Of a DNA stretch of 64,000 nucleotides, positions 13,301 through 25,553 are shown piece by piece. Below the pieces are notes generated by a model. That model was not told where the DNA came from. It did not search any database and saw only the letters and a program-made list of their open reading frames with translations. Position numbers and translations under genes: made by a program. Position 1 is the stretch's first letter. Each line of letters opens with the position of its first letter. The stretch spans positions 682,001 through 746,000 of the forward strand of contig MU839827.1 of assembly GCA_030411725.1 (NCBI GenBank), given 5' to 3'. Origin of the DNA: Echria macrotheca (taxonomy: Eukaryota; Ascomycota; Sordariomycetes; Sordariales; Schizotheciaceae).

Positions 13301-13607
13301 TCTTCCGACGCAGTTGAAAGTCAAGGTCAACTGTGAGGGTGGTAACTACGTCACGCTCGTCGTCCAGTTCAACATTACTTACCAGAGCCTGATTGACCGG
13401 ATTGATGCTAAACTAGCAAGATTCACTAACAGTGGTATCGGCAAGGGCAACCTCAAACTCCGGTACCGGGACGAGGACGGCGACTTTGTCTCGATTGAGA
13501 GTGATGACGACATCCAGATCGCCATTTCGGAATGGCGTGAAGGGGCCAGAAACATGTACTCGCAACAGGTCGGAGAAATCGAGCTGTTCTGTGTCGGCGT
13601 GATGTGA
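10383..13607 (+). CDS. cdc24: Rho guanine nucleotide exchange factor Cdc24
   Basis: Five exons (10383-10916, 10985-11524, 11573-11815, 11884-12070, 12115-13607) encode 998 aa. The first three junctions are phase 0 and the fourth is phase 1. Domain order is that of fungal Cdc24: an N-terminal calponin-homology-like domain (about 60-215), a RhoGEF/DH domain beginning YIVRELVDTERKYVQDLENLY (about 218-440, with FDGFLLKPMQRLVKYPLLLK as its conserved last region), a PH domain (about 447-560, YEIYLFECILLCCKEI), a long Pro/Ser/Gly-rich linker, and a C-terminal PB1 domain (about 903-985; VKVNCEGGNYVTLVV, then the acidic DEDGDFVSIESDDDI). Cdc24 activates Cdc42 and Rac at the hyphal tip; the PB1 domain binds the scaffold Bem1. 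Motifs cross every junction. The extension of the first exon past the GTGAGC donor at 10917 hits a stop. Confidence 0.96.
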
Positions 13608-14924
13608 GAGGCACTCCGATCTCTACAAGCGAGTTGGAGACGGACAGCATCGAAGATGGCATCAGCATGCGTCATTTCGTTCGGCGTTTCGAGGTTCTGC
13701 ATCTTTCCGCGGCGTACAACAAAGGTTTACCAAACCCGAGGACCGGCGATGTGGTGGAGAGCTATTTAATTCGCAAGCGTGCTCGGTTTAGAACAAGGTT
13801 CTCACCACATTGCTGGTCCTCCGCATAGACGATGGATTTCGTGCACTTTTCGGCTATACCCCGATGAACCAACCGCTTCCACGCCGGCGTACTATCGTTT
13901 TTCTTGCGAGGCCGCACACCTCGAACACTGGCGGCTCGTTTGTCATGATGACATGACGCCGGAATGTCCAGCAGAGTCTTGGGGACGGCCTCTCGGGCCA
14001 CTCACTCTTTACATGGTCACCGACGCTGGACTTCCCAGTGTTTACACACTCGTTTACTTTCATATTTCTTTTGTGAACCGCTCGCTTGCCTTACGAGTCA
14101 TTGTGCCCCATCTACTGGGGGACTAAGACCTGCGGGCATAGGCGGAGGGGAGAGACCTCGTAGATGCGAGGCACATGGGAGGAGTGGTTGCTAGATATGG
14201 AATACCCAGGAAGCTCTTGACGTTCATTTCGCTTCCACGCGCTTTTGATTGCTGATATATCCGATATAGTTGGGCTTTGGTGTTTTGGGCGGTTGGGACT
14301 CTGGGCTGTTGGTTTCGTTGTTGCTACGAAGCTGCGTGGTTCGGCTTGAAGCTGCTTCCTCGCTCTCCCTCCTTTGGGTTGACCACATTTCTTGGCGGAC
14401 GAGTGTGCGAGGGTTTGACATGGTGCGGGTATGCTGTGGGTCATCCTTGTCTATAACTCTGTAGTGGTCAGGCTCGAAAGCTTTGTTGAGACTTGTGTTG
14501 TTGCTTCGCCCGTATCTCTGCTGACGTCTCTGGGCCGTGTGAACTGTATGTGACTCGAGACAGCCTTGGAGATATCGCCACCGAGATTAGCTCTATTGGG
14601 ATCTTGCCTGTTTTTACAATACATATACATAATACATCGTGACAAATAGCCCTCCAGCATCCAACGCCATCTCCATGCCTCCTTCTATGCTGCGGATATA
14701 ATGATCGCTCTCGGTGCAATCGGCTTCAGCTCCAATGCAGCGCATACCAGTCCCCAAGTGGGTATAACCGACCGTCTCTCGCGGAAAGGCTCGACCTGTG
14801 TTCCAGATCTTCCGCTGCCCTGACTGCTCGGCCCACAGGGGCAATCCATCTACCACGGAACATAGATCTTCTCCTCCGTCCCAGACTTCCCGTTCTTCGT
14901 CAATTGTATAACGCTCTACACGGA
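13608..14924. other. intergenic between convergent cdc24 and mrp10
   Basis: Contains the 3' regions of the two convergent genes. Short frames on both strands have no recognisable motif. I see no other structure. Confidence 0.5.
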
Positions 14925-15254
14925 TTATTTCTGGCCAGGCTTTTGTGTGAGACGCTTGGTGAAGCGGTTGAGGTGGTAGTTGATGGTGTTGCTCGACTGC
15001 GGCGGCGGTCGCCCCTTATCCATGCAATCGCGGAGCGCTTGTTCGACGGTAGCGCACCCGGCCACATTGTAACCCGATGATGCCCAGCATGCTGCCACGA
15101 AAAGTTAGCTGTTGGCACATGAATAAGGAGGGCAAGCAAGCGCACCGAGGACTTGGGACATGACATTGAGACACGCATTCTTCTCGATCTTGTTGGGGTT
15201 CCGCACGTAGATCCGGTCGAGCGGCGGCAGCCGCATGGGCTTCTTCTGCACCAT
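14925..15254 (-). CDS. mrp10: mitochondrial small-subunit ribosomal protein Mrp10 (mS37, CHCH domain)
   Basis: A small gene in two exons, 15254-15146 and 15091-14925, encoding 91 aa across a 54-nt intron (donor GTGCGC, branch GCTAAC, acceptor CAG). The junction gives CLNVMSQVL-ACWASSGYNVAGC. The N-terminus MVQKKPMRLPPLDRIYVRNP is basic, as in Mrp10. A twin CX9C motif follows exactly: C-LNVMSQVLA-C, then C-ATVEQALRD-C. The C-terminal TINYHLNRFTKRL is also typical. Mrp10/CHCHD1 is imported by the Mia40 disulfide relay and sits in the mitochondrial small ribosomal subunit. The family is usually 90-120 aa, so this is full length. No single open frame covers it, so it is easily missed. It is convergent with cdc24 and divergent from the next gene. 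Confidence 0.92.
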
Positions 15255-15782
15255 CTTATCTCGCTGTCTCTGACTCGGCTGGGTTATTGTCGCAGTCGCA
15301 TCGCAGGGCGCGCCGTCGGTCTTGTCGCAGGGTTTGGAGCTCTCGAAGGCGCCGCGTCCAGAAGGCCAATTCAAAATTCGGGCTCGATTGCGGTCACGTG
15401 GTGATAGTCAAACGGCGCTCGGGAAGATCCACTGCGGGGCATCCCCCATGCAACGGCTAGCCCCGAAAGGGAAAGACGAAGAAGAGCCGAATTTTGATTG
15501 GATGGAAAATGGAGATGTAAACATGGAGCTCGCCGTGGTCGCTGCCCTCGGCCACCCTTGCCCACGAGACCCCAACACGCCCGCACCGCGATTTTCTACG
15601 CTTCGATTCGCGACGCGCTATTCTTTCTCTCTCAGCATTCTCAAGCCGCTTTCGCAGCTCCGCGCCCGCAGCGTTGTAGTTAAAAGCCTGCCCCTGGCTG
15701 ATTGCTGTGCTTTCTTGTCGCATATTCCTCGAAGCGGCAGTGACTCTTTTTTCTGGCGCGGTTCTAGCTTGACGGCGTCCTC
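15255..15782. promoter_or_regulatory. divergent promoter, mrp10 / large disordered protein gene
   Basis: A 528-bp gap between two ATGs facing away from each other. No TATA box is obvious on either side. A pyrimidine-rich stretch near 15610-15650 could be near the transcription start of the plus-strand gene. The role is inferred from position. Confidence 0.5.
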
Positions 15783-18700
15783 ATGGCGTCTCCGTTGCAG
15801 GCAGAGGGGCTGTCAACGCAGCAGTAAGTAGTCTCGCACGTCAAGTCACTTACAGACCGGCCAATTCTTATTTATCTTGTCTACAGAGCCCCCATCACGT
15901 CGGCCAACTTCCGGCCACCGTATGTGCCGTGTCCGCGGGCATGGGAGCGCGTCCTGGTCGCCCCCGCCGCCAGCAGCGGACGCCAGCACAAAATCTGGAA
16001 ACGCGTGGCCAGCCCCTTTGCTGGCACCCTCGACGAAGTATACCGTCGCGCCATTGCCGAGCTGGAAAGCCAGGGATGCGGATCACGAAAACGCGCCCGA
16101 CACGAGAGCCACGTCCCGGTGTGGGGCAATGGGCGATGGGCCGATGGTGTTGACCATATCCACGATGGCAAACAGGACCTGGCCGACGCGCGAGGTATGA
16201 TGGACGGCTTTCTGGGGACGGTGACCCGACTAATACATGTAGCCATAATTGCTGCCGACGAAGGGACCACGATCCACGACTGCACAGGGGTGGCATCGAA
16301 GCACGCGACATTCCCCGACGAACGTCTCAGATGGGTTCCGAGGAAGCGGCACAGTACTAGGTGGCCGATTGAGCCAAAACCTTCACCCACGCATACGCTG
16401 GCTAATTCGCAGCCTCCTGTCGAGTTTGAAATCCCGACGACCACACCCGTGGCCGATACGAAGCAGCGACTTGACGAGAAGCAACTGGAGAAGAGATCTA
16501 CGCGGCGCCTCAGTCGACGCTTGTCCCTGTTCCCAGGAGATTCCTCGCCCCGGAAGTTATCTGCAATCTCATTGTCACCGGCAAAGTTCTCCACGTCGAC
16601 ACTGTCCCCCGTTAAACGGCCCTCGCACGCCGTCTCCCCTAAGAAGGTTGCGGAATCTCCTGCTCAGTCTTTCCGGGTCAACGCTACCCCTAGCAAGGTC
16701 GTTCTGGAATCGCCCAAGCCTGTCTCTCCCCAGGAGTCACCCTTGAAGTCGTCCCCGGCGCCACAACTGGATGCGGTGCGCGGATCCATATCCCCGTCAC
16801 CTCTATCGAAACATTGTCCGCTGATATTTGATCAGCCAACCTCAGAAGATTCTTTGGAGCCCGAGTACGAGATCCAACGACGTCGATCTTTGCAATCAGC
16901 ACGCCGTACCGACCGCAACTCTATCGGAGGCAACCGTGTGGCCAGTTTCGACGCCGGAGCACCTCTCAACCGGCGTCACAGTTTCGGCCTCGGCAGCAAA
17001 CCACTTGGCGACTCCAAGGACAGAAGGAGGACTCTTAATGTTTTTAGTACCGTCGCGGAAGATGAGCAACAACCAGTACCTGACTCATTCGGCGCTGATG
17101 CGATCGAGCATCTCTCACCCAGCATGGCTGAGAAGACACAGGTCTATCCGGTCGTCAAGGTTGACGCTGGTACCAATATCGACATTTTCGGTACCACACA
17201 GGAAGTCAAGACGACATCCGCCAGCCTTCTCGCGTGTGACATTGGCCCAGCCGAGCCTACTCCCACTCCCAACCGCCACGCCCGACCCAAGGACGAAATA
17301 TGTGCTCTCGGGCTCGCAGAGCACAGTCAGAGTCCCGCAGTGTCTCTGTCGCCCTTTGGGAATGCTCTCGGCGTGATGTATGACGTGCCGAATACCATGT
17401 CCGATCAGGCAGCAACGTCACCCAGCCCGAGTACAGCCAAGGCAGATATTTCTGAAATGAACAATGAGCCTCCATATTCCCCCGCAGGCACCGAACCTCT
17501 GGAGCCGACACTGCCACAGGACGAGTTTGAATATGAACGCCAGGACCCAGAAGGTCTCCCAACAATCTACGAGGAATCATCCGAGTCCGAAGACGCAAAC
17601 GTCGCCATGACGTTGTCGCCTTATCCCGGCGTAGCGCAGTCACCACGAAATGCATCTTCTCCAACACGTGCACTTTGCTCTCCTATGCCACCGACAAACC
17701 ACGTCGCAGCGGTCGACGAGCTAGCCAACCCCCATTCGCCACGCCTCACAAAGGCATTCACCACAGAACATTCCGATATCCCCGAGCTCGATAAAACAGA
17801 CTCCACCAAAACTGAGGGAGACTCTGTTGGCACTCCTGAAAATGACTTCTGTCATGCCCAAACGGACGGCGCCCGTGAGGATCACGACGTCGCCGTATCC
17901 GACCACTCTGAGACTCCTGTGAAGACCAATTTGGGAGAAGAGAGTCGCGGCATGTCGCCTTCATCTACATCCCCTGTCGCTCCCAGGACTCCCATTTTGG
18001 CAACCCAATCCGTGATGGAAGTCGAGACGACCTCAAGCCCGCCTCTCGAGAGCACCGGGTTTACTCCCATCAACGGTCGGCAGATTTCGCCGCCCCAGGC
18101 TGTCCAACTATCCACAGCTGATGAAGAGAGTGACATCGAAAACGGCGACGAGTCAGATACCGGTGAAGCGATGGATGCCGACGAGATGACGGAGGCGCTG
18201 GACGAGGATGTCACGCTGAGCGTTGTCGCGCCCAACGTGGAGAACGACACGCTCAACCTTCAGGTGCTGCACGAGGACTCGGAGACGGAGATGCTTCGCA
18301 AATTTGTGACGCGGGTTGCGGCCGATAAGAACGCCAAAGCCGCAGCTGCCGCCGCCGCCCTGGCGAAGAAGTCTGCTCGTCCCAAGCGTCGATCAGGCTC
18401 AACAGGATCGACAACCTCGGCCACAGGATCGCCAATTGCGAAATCGGAGACCCCCGGAAAGAGAACGCCACTTGGCGAGAAGAGCGCAAACAGCCCTAGT
18501 CCCGTCAAGAAGAGGAAGTTCAAGGAGGGTGATGATCTAGATGGTGGTAAGGACGACTCGATCGAGGTGTCTGAAGACCCCGCCGATGCACCGAGGTTAA
18601 AGCGTCGGCGAAAGCGTATGGACCCCGTCCTGAAGGCGGCCGAAGACGGCGTGGCAGCAGAGTCCGAAGCTGAACCGGGGCCGCGGCGTTCGACAAGAAC

Positions 18701-19529
18701 TCGCGGCGCCCGCGTGGCTCTCAAGCCCACCGCCCCTTCGGCTAACTCGATTGCTCTCTCACTGATCCCCGTTCGTTTACCAGGGATGGCCGGCATGGAC
18801 GATGCCATGTTGGAATCGCATCTTGCTGCAGCTAAGAACCGTGGTGACGAAAAGGATGTCGCGGCCGTTACGCGGGTCAACACACGCAAGAACAAAGGGA
18901 ACTCGATACCACCAAAGCTGGTCCTGGCACGCCAGGCCGAAGACCCGGCAGGGTGGAGGATGAAGGAGCTCAAGAGCGTGTTCGACGCTAAGGAGAGCCG
19001 GGCTGCCGGGGCAAAGGATGAGTCGGATGGGAGGCAGACCAGGAAGGGCAAGGGCGTGCGGTGGGCCGAGGAGCTGGTCCGGTTTCAGGGCGAGGAGGCA
19101 CCGTCAGTCTTTAGGTCCATGGCGAGTTCGCTTTTGGCAGACATTATGGGCGAGACGGCCGACGACTTGGACGAGCTCGCTCCGTCAGACCCTCCGGTGC
19201 CAGTTGTTAAGGAGGAGGCGGAGAAGCCAGCGGGGACGCCGGCGAAGAAGATGCCGTCCCGGAGGACAAGGTCTTCGAAATTGTTGGCACCAACACCGGT
19301 GAAGCTGCCGGAGAAGAAGGTGAGCCCGATTCCGGCTCCAACCATTCGCAGCTCGGCACTCCCTAAGCCGGCGGCCAGTGCGAGTGTGGTGGCAGCGGCG
19401 GCGGCGGCGGCGGCGGCACCGACGACGAGGCCGAGCACGGCCATGGCGACGCGGCGCTCCAAGATTGCCAAGTTAGGGATGGGCGTGAACGGGACGCCGG
19501 CGCCTAAGCGGCGAGGGAAGATACTGTGA
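15783..19529 (+). CDS. large disordered, S/T-P-rich protein, probably nuclear; function unknown
   Basis: A tiny first exon (15783-15823) joins 15887-19529 across a 63-nt intron (GTAAGT, CTACAG), giving 1227 aa starting MASPLQAEGLSTQQAPITSA. I do not recognise the family. The N-terminal ~130 residues (to about VTRLIHVAII) look folded and mildly hydrophobic. The rest is largely disordered, with many Ser/Thr-Pro sites. A cluster at about residues 230-280 fits the CDK consensus S/T-P-x-K/R (SPRK, SPAK, SPVK, SPKK). Basic nuclear-signal-like patches follow (ARPKRR, VKKRKF, LKRRRKRMD), and there are two poly-Ala tracts. A block around 960-1080 (LIPVRLPGMAGMDD, then RKGKGVRWAEELVRF) may be a conserved element. 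A nuclear, cell-cycle-phosphorylated role is inference. The longest open frame starts at an internal ATG; the upstream exon is supported by splice signals and frame. Confidence 0.75.
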
Positions 19530-22500
19530 GGGAGGATTTGCATTTTGTTTTCGTTGGTTCATGCCATGCTCTTATCATGGCGACGCGAGGAATACCCGTG
19601 GTGTTGTTTTTTTTTTCTTTTGCAAGGAAGAGTGGAGGATGAGATTTGGCAAGCTATTTGGACATCAGTGGCTTGCTTGTTGTCCGGTTCGGGTTCGGGT
19701 TGACGAGTTATGACGGGGTATGGGTGTTGCACAGATTGTTATTGAGTATTTTAATCTTTATAGTCATTCGACGGGATTCGGTTGACCTAGATTGTTGGTC
19801 TGATTTGTCTGGTACTGTCGGTGTTGATGTGCATGGTGTCAGATCCCAAGCTGGATGAAGGAGGTTCCCATGTCCAGAGACGCCTGAGATTTGCCCAGTG
19901 AGTTGTGACTTGGGACGTCGCTGTATATTTCAGTCGGTAATGTCGGAGTGCATTCCTTCCTCTGACAAAGCGGATACCTACCTACTTAATGCTCGGGTGC
20001 CCGTCTTCGCATATTCCCGTTCTCAGACTGATGGAACGGCGGGTGTATAAGCTCCGGCTCATCAGCTGCTGTATTTATGTTGGCTCTCTGACTCTGATAG
20101 TCTAACTAATATCCTCGGGCTAGGTGGCTAAGCCCAGGAGGGTAGGTGAGTATTAGGGAGGTCTTAAGAGTCAGTTCCTGTTGTTATCTATCCACTTACC
20201 GATATATGCATGTAGGCTACCTAGTACGCGATGGTCATTGGTTTTTATTGGGCTGCCATGATTGCATCCGGCATCGGGCGAGAACACTTTGTCGTATATT
20301 CAAATATTCTCTATTCAAATGGTGTCTAGGTAGGCAAGGCTCGGAAGGAAACGTGACGTGTGTCACGACGACCCCAGCCCTCACTTCGTCCGGGCACCGT
20401 CGTCGCCTCGCCTCTTGATGAACTTTCCATCTAGTTACCTTACTTTTCCCCGTACTATTTTGGGTTGGGCTGATCCCAGAGTCATTGAATCCAAGAGCAG
20501 GGAGTTGCCGCCCGCGGTACCAGGATGCAGTCACCACTGCCCGTCTCCTGAGCATTCCATACTATTCGGTGGCCTGCTGCGGATGAGGCTCAACCAATTC
20601 ATCAAGGATAGGACCCGTACTGGTTCAGAATTACAGGGCTGCGACATCCTGTTTCCAAGTGGATCTCTAGAGGATGGACTAGTAGATCTCCAAGAAACGG
20701 TGGCTTCTACAACCGTCTTTCTGGCCTTTGGCAGAATGTATATCCGTACCTATGCGGTGCTCGTGCCCATAGAGCAACTGGTACGGAGTACTTTGGAGGG
20801 GCTGCCCTATGGAGGTCCCAACAAAGGGCAGTAAATTGGGGGGCTAGACCAACCTCGACTGGCGTGAAGGGAGCATACCCGCTTGGGGGCATGCGGTGGT
20901 GGGGGGCTGTATAACGCAGAGGAGTCTTCTGCTCTGTTGAAATGTCACACGGAAAGGAATCTGCGAGGGATTGGATGTTTTTACTGGAGCCAACGAGTGT
21001 GTGGAGTTTTTTTGGATTTAGATTTTTGATTTCGTGTATTTTTTTTGGCATGTATACAATCTCTCAGCAGTTGTATTCTCACTCCTGCACAAGCTGGCAA
21101 GGCAGCGGCGAGGTATCGTGCTGAAAGCGCCGTGTCCGAATCAGGTTTACCCCTTTGCGGACCCTAGTGGACTTTTTCTTCACCGATAGAGCGGTGTATC
21201 TATATCCTGTCTGTATTTAGAAGATAACACCATATACCGGAAAGCCCGGATGTGAAGTCTGTGAAGGTGCAAAGTCGTAGGTACTGGATGCCCGACGAGT
21301 GGGCGAGATGGTCTCTCAGGGGCTATCACGTGACTACACGTGAAGGTCAACATTCTTTGCGGTAATAACAGAGACCACTCACCATATAACTTTGAAAGTA
21401 TTCATGGGCACTCACAAAGCATGCTCTGACAGAATTGGTCAGCAACAATGCCATGTCAGCAAACACAGGCGCTGATGATGTGTAGCATGTCAGATCAGAA
21501 TCAGCGACATGGCGTGACTTTACAGTGAGATGAATCGAGCAGCAGCAGTGAATTCCCTTTTTCTTTCCCTAGAATTCAGTGGGTCCCGTCACGCGATTCT
21601 GCATCTGGGCAGATGGTCTGGGCGGCAAGAAGTCGTCCAATAACACCGGGGCGGCTCGGATCATGGCATGCAGGCGGTCACACGTTTCTGCTTTCGGCGT
21701 TGGCGTTCGTCGTTGGTTGATGACCGACAGAGCCCCCCGACCGCGCCCGTGAACTCTGGGCAGGGATAAGCTGCTGAAAAAGGGGGACGCCATTGCCCAC
21801 CGGACTCATCGATAGTTTCTTTCAGAATACCTCGAGAGACATGGAGTGAGAGCGCAAACATCTCACCCTTCTGTCAGAGAGGAATGCTGCACGCACTGAT
21901 GAGCTGCGCCATTGATTCTGACTCTTCCAACAGGTGAACAAAATGTGAAGTCCCGTTGCTGCTGGAGGAAGGTGGGGTGATTGCGATTGCGCGGCCTATC
22001 TCTGAGTGTGTACCTGATTAAGGTTCTGAAGAAATTCTCGACCAGGCCAAGGCTGAAGAACGTAACCCAAAAGGGGCTTAGACCGAAACGCGCACCAGGA
22101 TGCGAGGCGGCTGAAGTTGCCAAGACTCTTGGTACCTAGGGATGTCAGACGGGCTTGATTCGGACTCGATCGGACCATCTTTTTAACTTGTGGCCGTGGG
22201 GGTCTGTCGCATTCCGAGACCCTGGGTTCGGGGTTGATTCTGGACCTCGATTTTTTTCCCCGAGGGGTCTTGATTCACTTGGGAATTGGGATGCGCGTCG
22301 CCGGACTTTATTTTATACCTGGGAATCGCAATCATCAGTCAAACATGGCGCACCTGATAAGGCGGCGTCACTATCATGTGCGTGGGGGATCGACGAGCCC
22401 TGGCGAAGAGGCGCGCTTCGTCTGATTGCTTTCTGCAAGACAAACAAACGCCACCACTCGTGACACCGTGTTGGGGCAGGGTTTCATGACGACGAAATAC

Positions 22501-23547
22501 CTTTCTCGGCAACACAAGACATCGGTACGACTACTACTGGGTATCAGGTATAGTAAAACAACACTCCAAAACACATTTTATACTACATACAGTTTCTCAA
22601 CTGTCACGGGTGGGTAGCCAGCTGCAGGTGTTGTGAGACACGGAAGAACCTGGCGGCCACCGAGGTCAAACAAACAATGAACAAACAAATCGACCCGCTT
22701 GCTAAACCGTATGAATCCATCTGATAACCAGTTTCAGACGCCACTCCACGCTGTGCGATGCCAATGGCGGCCAGGTTACACCCAGATGCCGGTGATCAGA
22801 TCCCAATCCGACGGCTGATGAGGAACACATGCTGCGGCTGCAACCGACCAAGCGCCGACCTATCACAGTGTTATCAATATCACCTCACTGCTGCGCCGCG
22901 AACCCAAGAACCGGGCTTGGTACAAAAAGTAAGCTTGGTAATAAAGTTGGGTGACGAAAGAATGGGGAACCGAACTTGCCGAGTAAGCCGGCAGGGAGAA
23001 TTAATAACAAAGAGCACCTTGATGCCTGAGTACCTATTTCCGCAAGACCGAGCTGGAGCTGCAAGAACCTGCTAGCTCACGCACCCCGGATCCCGCGCGG
23101 CATGATATCCAGGCTTGCCAAGCTTTCCCCAAAAGAAGCCCAATATTTTAGAGTATTTCCCGGGTGCATTGGCAAGCTGAAAAAGGGGGGGACCCTTTGT
23201 TGCGGCGTGGAATTCACACCCTGTCATCCTCGCATGCGCCCGCAGCGGGTGTCACGTCGCTACCACGTTTCCTTTGGACTCGCTGCAGTGTTTGCTAACG
23301 ATGAGGCTCTCCCTTGTGAAGAGATGAAAGCTGCTGTCCAGAACCCAGGGGGGTGGTCCGATGCAGGCAGCCGGTAGTTCGTGCTATTTCTGAACATCAT
23401 TCCTCCCACAGTCACACCCGTCCGGTCCCTGTCCCCCTTTTTTCCCTGGAACGATGTCTCCTGTCATCAGCTCTCTCCCGGATTCCGAACTTTCACTCCC
23501 GCAACCATCATGCCGGCGCTGCTGATGCCCCCCGCGATCCCGTAGAC
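19530..23547. other. 4 kb gene-free stretch
   Basis: No frame on either strand carries a recognisable motif; the best, at 20358-20834 plus (158 aa), has none. A T-rich tract at about 19605-19621 follows the upstream stop and may mark the 3' end. Two CACGTG E-box cores lie 4 bp apart at about 21327-21342. Short GTAGGT/CCTAGG-type motifs recur near 19978, 20145, 20330 and 22131. Confidence 0.5.
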
Positions 23548-24821
23548 ATGCTCGCCCGAGACGCCGTCGCCATGGAGTGGCTAGGCTCACCGAACCCGCG
23601 CAAAGCGTCCTTTCGCACCATTCTCGTCGCCACTGTGACTCTCAGCGTCACATTCACCTTGATCTGCCAGCGCCTTTTCTTTGGGACGACTACTCCCTTG
23701 GCACCCCTCCCCAGCCCGGGGGACGAAAACTTCGCGAAACCTCTCCCCCCGCTGTCGTGCCCACCACAGCGCGAGGCGATTCCCAACATTGTCCACTACG
23801 TGTACATCCTCAAGGAGAACGTCACCGGTATTGCTCTTTTCCCCTCAGAGAAGATTGAAGGACCATGCGTGTGCTGACCAACACCCCCCACCCCCAAGAC
23901 TTCCACTTCGAGTTCAAGCACTTCCTCTCCGTCTACGCCTCCCACCTCCACCTCCAGCCCGACACAATCTACCTGCACACCAACGCGCCGACAGACGCCC
24001 TCGAGCGCGCGCGCGCCGGCCAGTTCGGCAAGTGGAACCGCCTGCTATTCAACCACTTCCCGCAACTCCAAATCAACCACGTCTCGCCGCCGGCGGCGGC
24101 AGCAAACGGCAAGGAGATCACGACCATCGAGCACAAGTCGGACTTTGTCCGGCCGCAGATCGTGCACACCTTCGGCGGTTTGTACCTCGACTTCGACGCG
24201 CACCCTTTGCGCGACATCCGGGTGCTGCGCGAGAGCGGCTTCAACAATATCTTTGGAAGACAGGCGCACGGCGAGGTCAACAACGGCGTGTTCATGGCTC
24301 GCAAGGAAACGCTGCTCATGGAGATCTGGGACCGCGAGATGAACAGGGTCTACAACGGCGACTGGTCGTCGCACGGCAACGGCGTGCTCACGCGCATCGC
24401 GCCGCGGCTGATGAGTATCCCCGGCGAGGTGCTGGTCATGGAGCAGGACGCGCTGCAGCCGGGGAGCTGGGAGGTGGGGGATAATATTAACTTGTTTGGG
24501 CTGCACGACGATGTCGCCTCGAACCTCGAGGGGATTAGCGACGGGGACGCGCTGCCGGAGATACGCGAGGAGCTGACGGATCGGTGGGTGCACCCCGAGC
24601 GGTTCCCGCGCTGGGAGAGGGACTACGCCGGCACGTATATTCTGCATGCGTTTGACCCGGGGAGGAACGCGAATCCGGTCGAGGGGTTTGATCATGTCAC
24701 GCCTAGGTATGTGCTCGAGCGGAGGAGCAACTTTGCCAGGGCGCTGTATCCGGTTGTGAAGCACATGTATGATGCTGGGCTGGTGAGTATTAATGATACC
24801 TACAACGGGGAGGGACTGTAA
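23548..24821 (+). CDS. type II membrane glycosyltransferase with DXD motif (GT32-like)
   Basis: Two exons, 23548-23827 and 23899-24821, encode 400 aa across a 71-nt intron (donor GTATTG, branch CTGAC, acceptor AAG). The junction reads HYVYILKENV-TDFHFEFKHFL. A short cytosolic N-terminus precedes one membrane span (ILVATVTLSVTFTLICQRLFF, about 25-45), the layout of a Golgi type II enzyme. The donor-sugar-binding signature GGLYLDFDAHPLRD places the DXD at residues 191-193, as in Och1-like and inositol-phosphorylceramide mannosyltransferase-like sugar transferases. The later NGVFMARKETLLMEIWD and SHGNGVLTR segments fit that family. Activity is probably transfer of mannose or a related sugar in the secretory pathway; the acceptor cannot be read. 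The start is the ATG nearest upstream of the membrane span; an in-frame ATG nine codons on is an alternative. Confidence 0.85.
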
Positions 24822-25553
24822 GAAAGAGATCAATGGTTTTTGGAGTCTGAGGAGTTAAACAAGGCTGTATTTTATATGAGAACGGAATACCCTCCGCTTG
24901 GTGGAGCTGGGCCACCTTTTCTGGAACGCGGCGTACAAGATGGAAAAGTTTAATTATCTATGGTGTTGGGTTCGTCCCGGGGACGTGGTTGTCTGTCGCA
25001 CGATACGTGCGTCTGTGTTGTGTAAAGATATTTACCTAGGTTACTACCTATGTTGTGTCATGAAGTTAACACGAGTAATACGGCGGCTAGGTAACCCGAC
25101 CATACTCAGCCTGTTCGATTGTATCGCGTTGTGGATGTATGTCTAGAGATGTGGCGTGTAGTATATATGTACAGGCACTGGTTGAATACTCGGCTGCTCC
25201 CGACTCTAGCGAAAGTCGTGGTGAATTAAGGAGACGGCTAATCGGTTACCCACCCTACGGTAATTAAGGCACCGGTAGACGCGAGCGGGGACAGCGGATC
25301 GAAGCGGATAATTCTATGCGCGCGAATGGAATACGCTGGGTGCGTAGAGGGAATATATGGCTCTGGGTATAGCGCATCGCCAAACGTCGTAGTTGAGGTG
25401 GCCCCCCCTTTCTACTCTTTCAAGCTTAAGAAGGAGCCTGGTTGAAGAGAACCAAGGATCCCGGAATCAAACCGTTGAATAAACGGTGAACTGGGTTACG
25501 TGTGGGAGAGAAGAGGACATGCTTCTTCCTGCGTTGGACAAAAAACCGACAAG
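24822..25553. other. intergenic, glycosyltransferase to GH43 gene
   Basis: Presumed 3' end of one gene and promoter of the next. It contains an ACCTAGGT motif near 25037. No further feature is seen. Confidence 0.5.
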
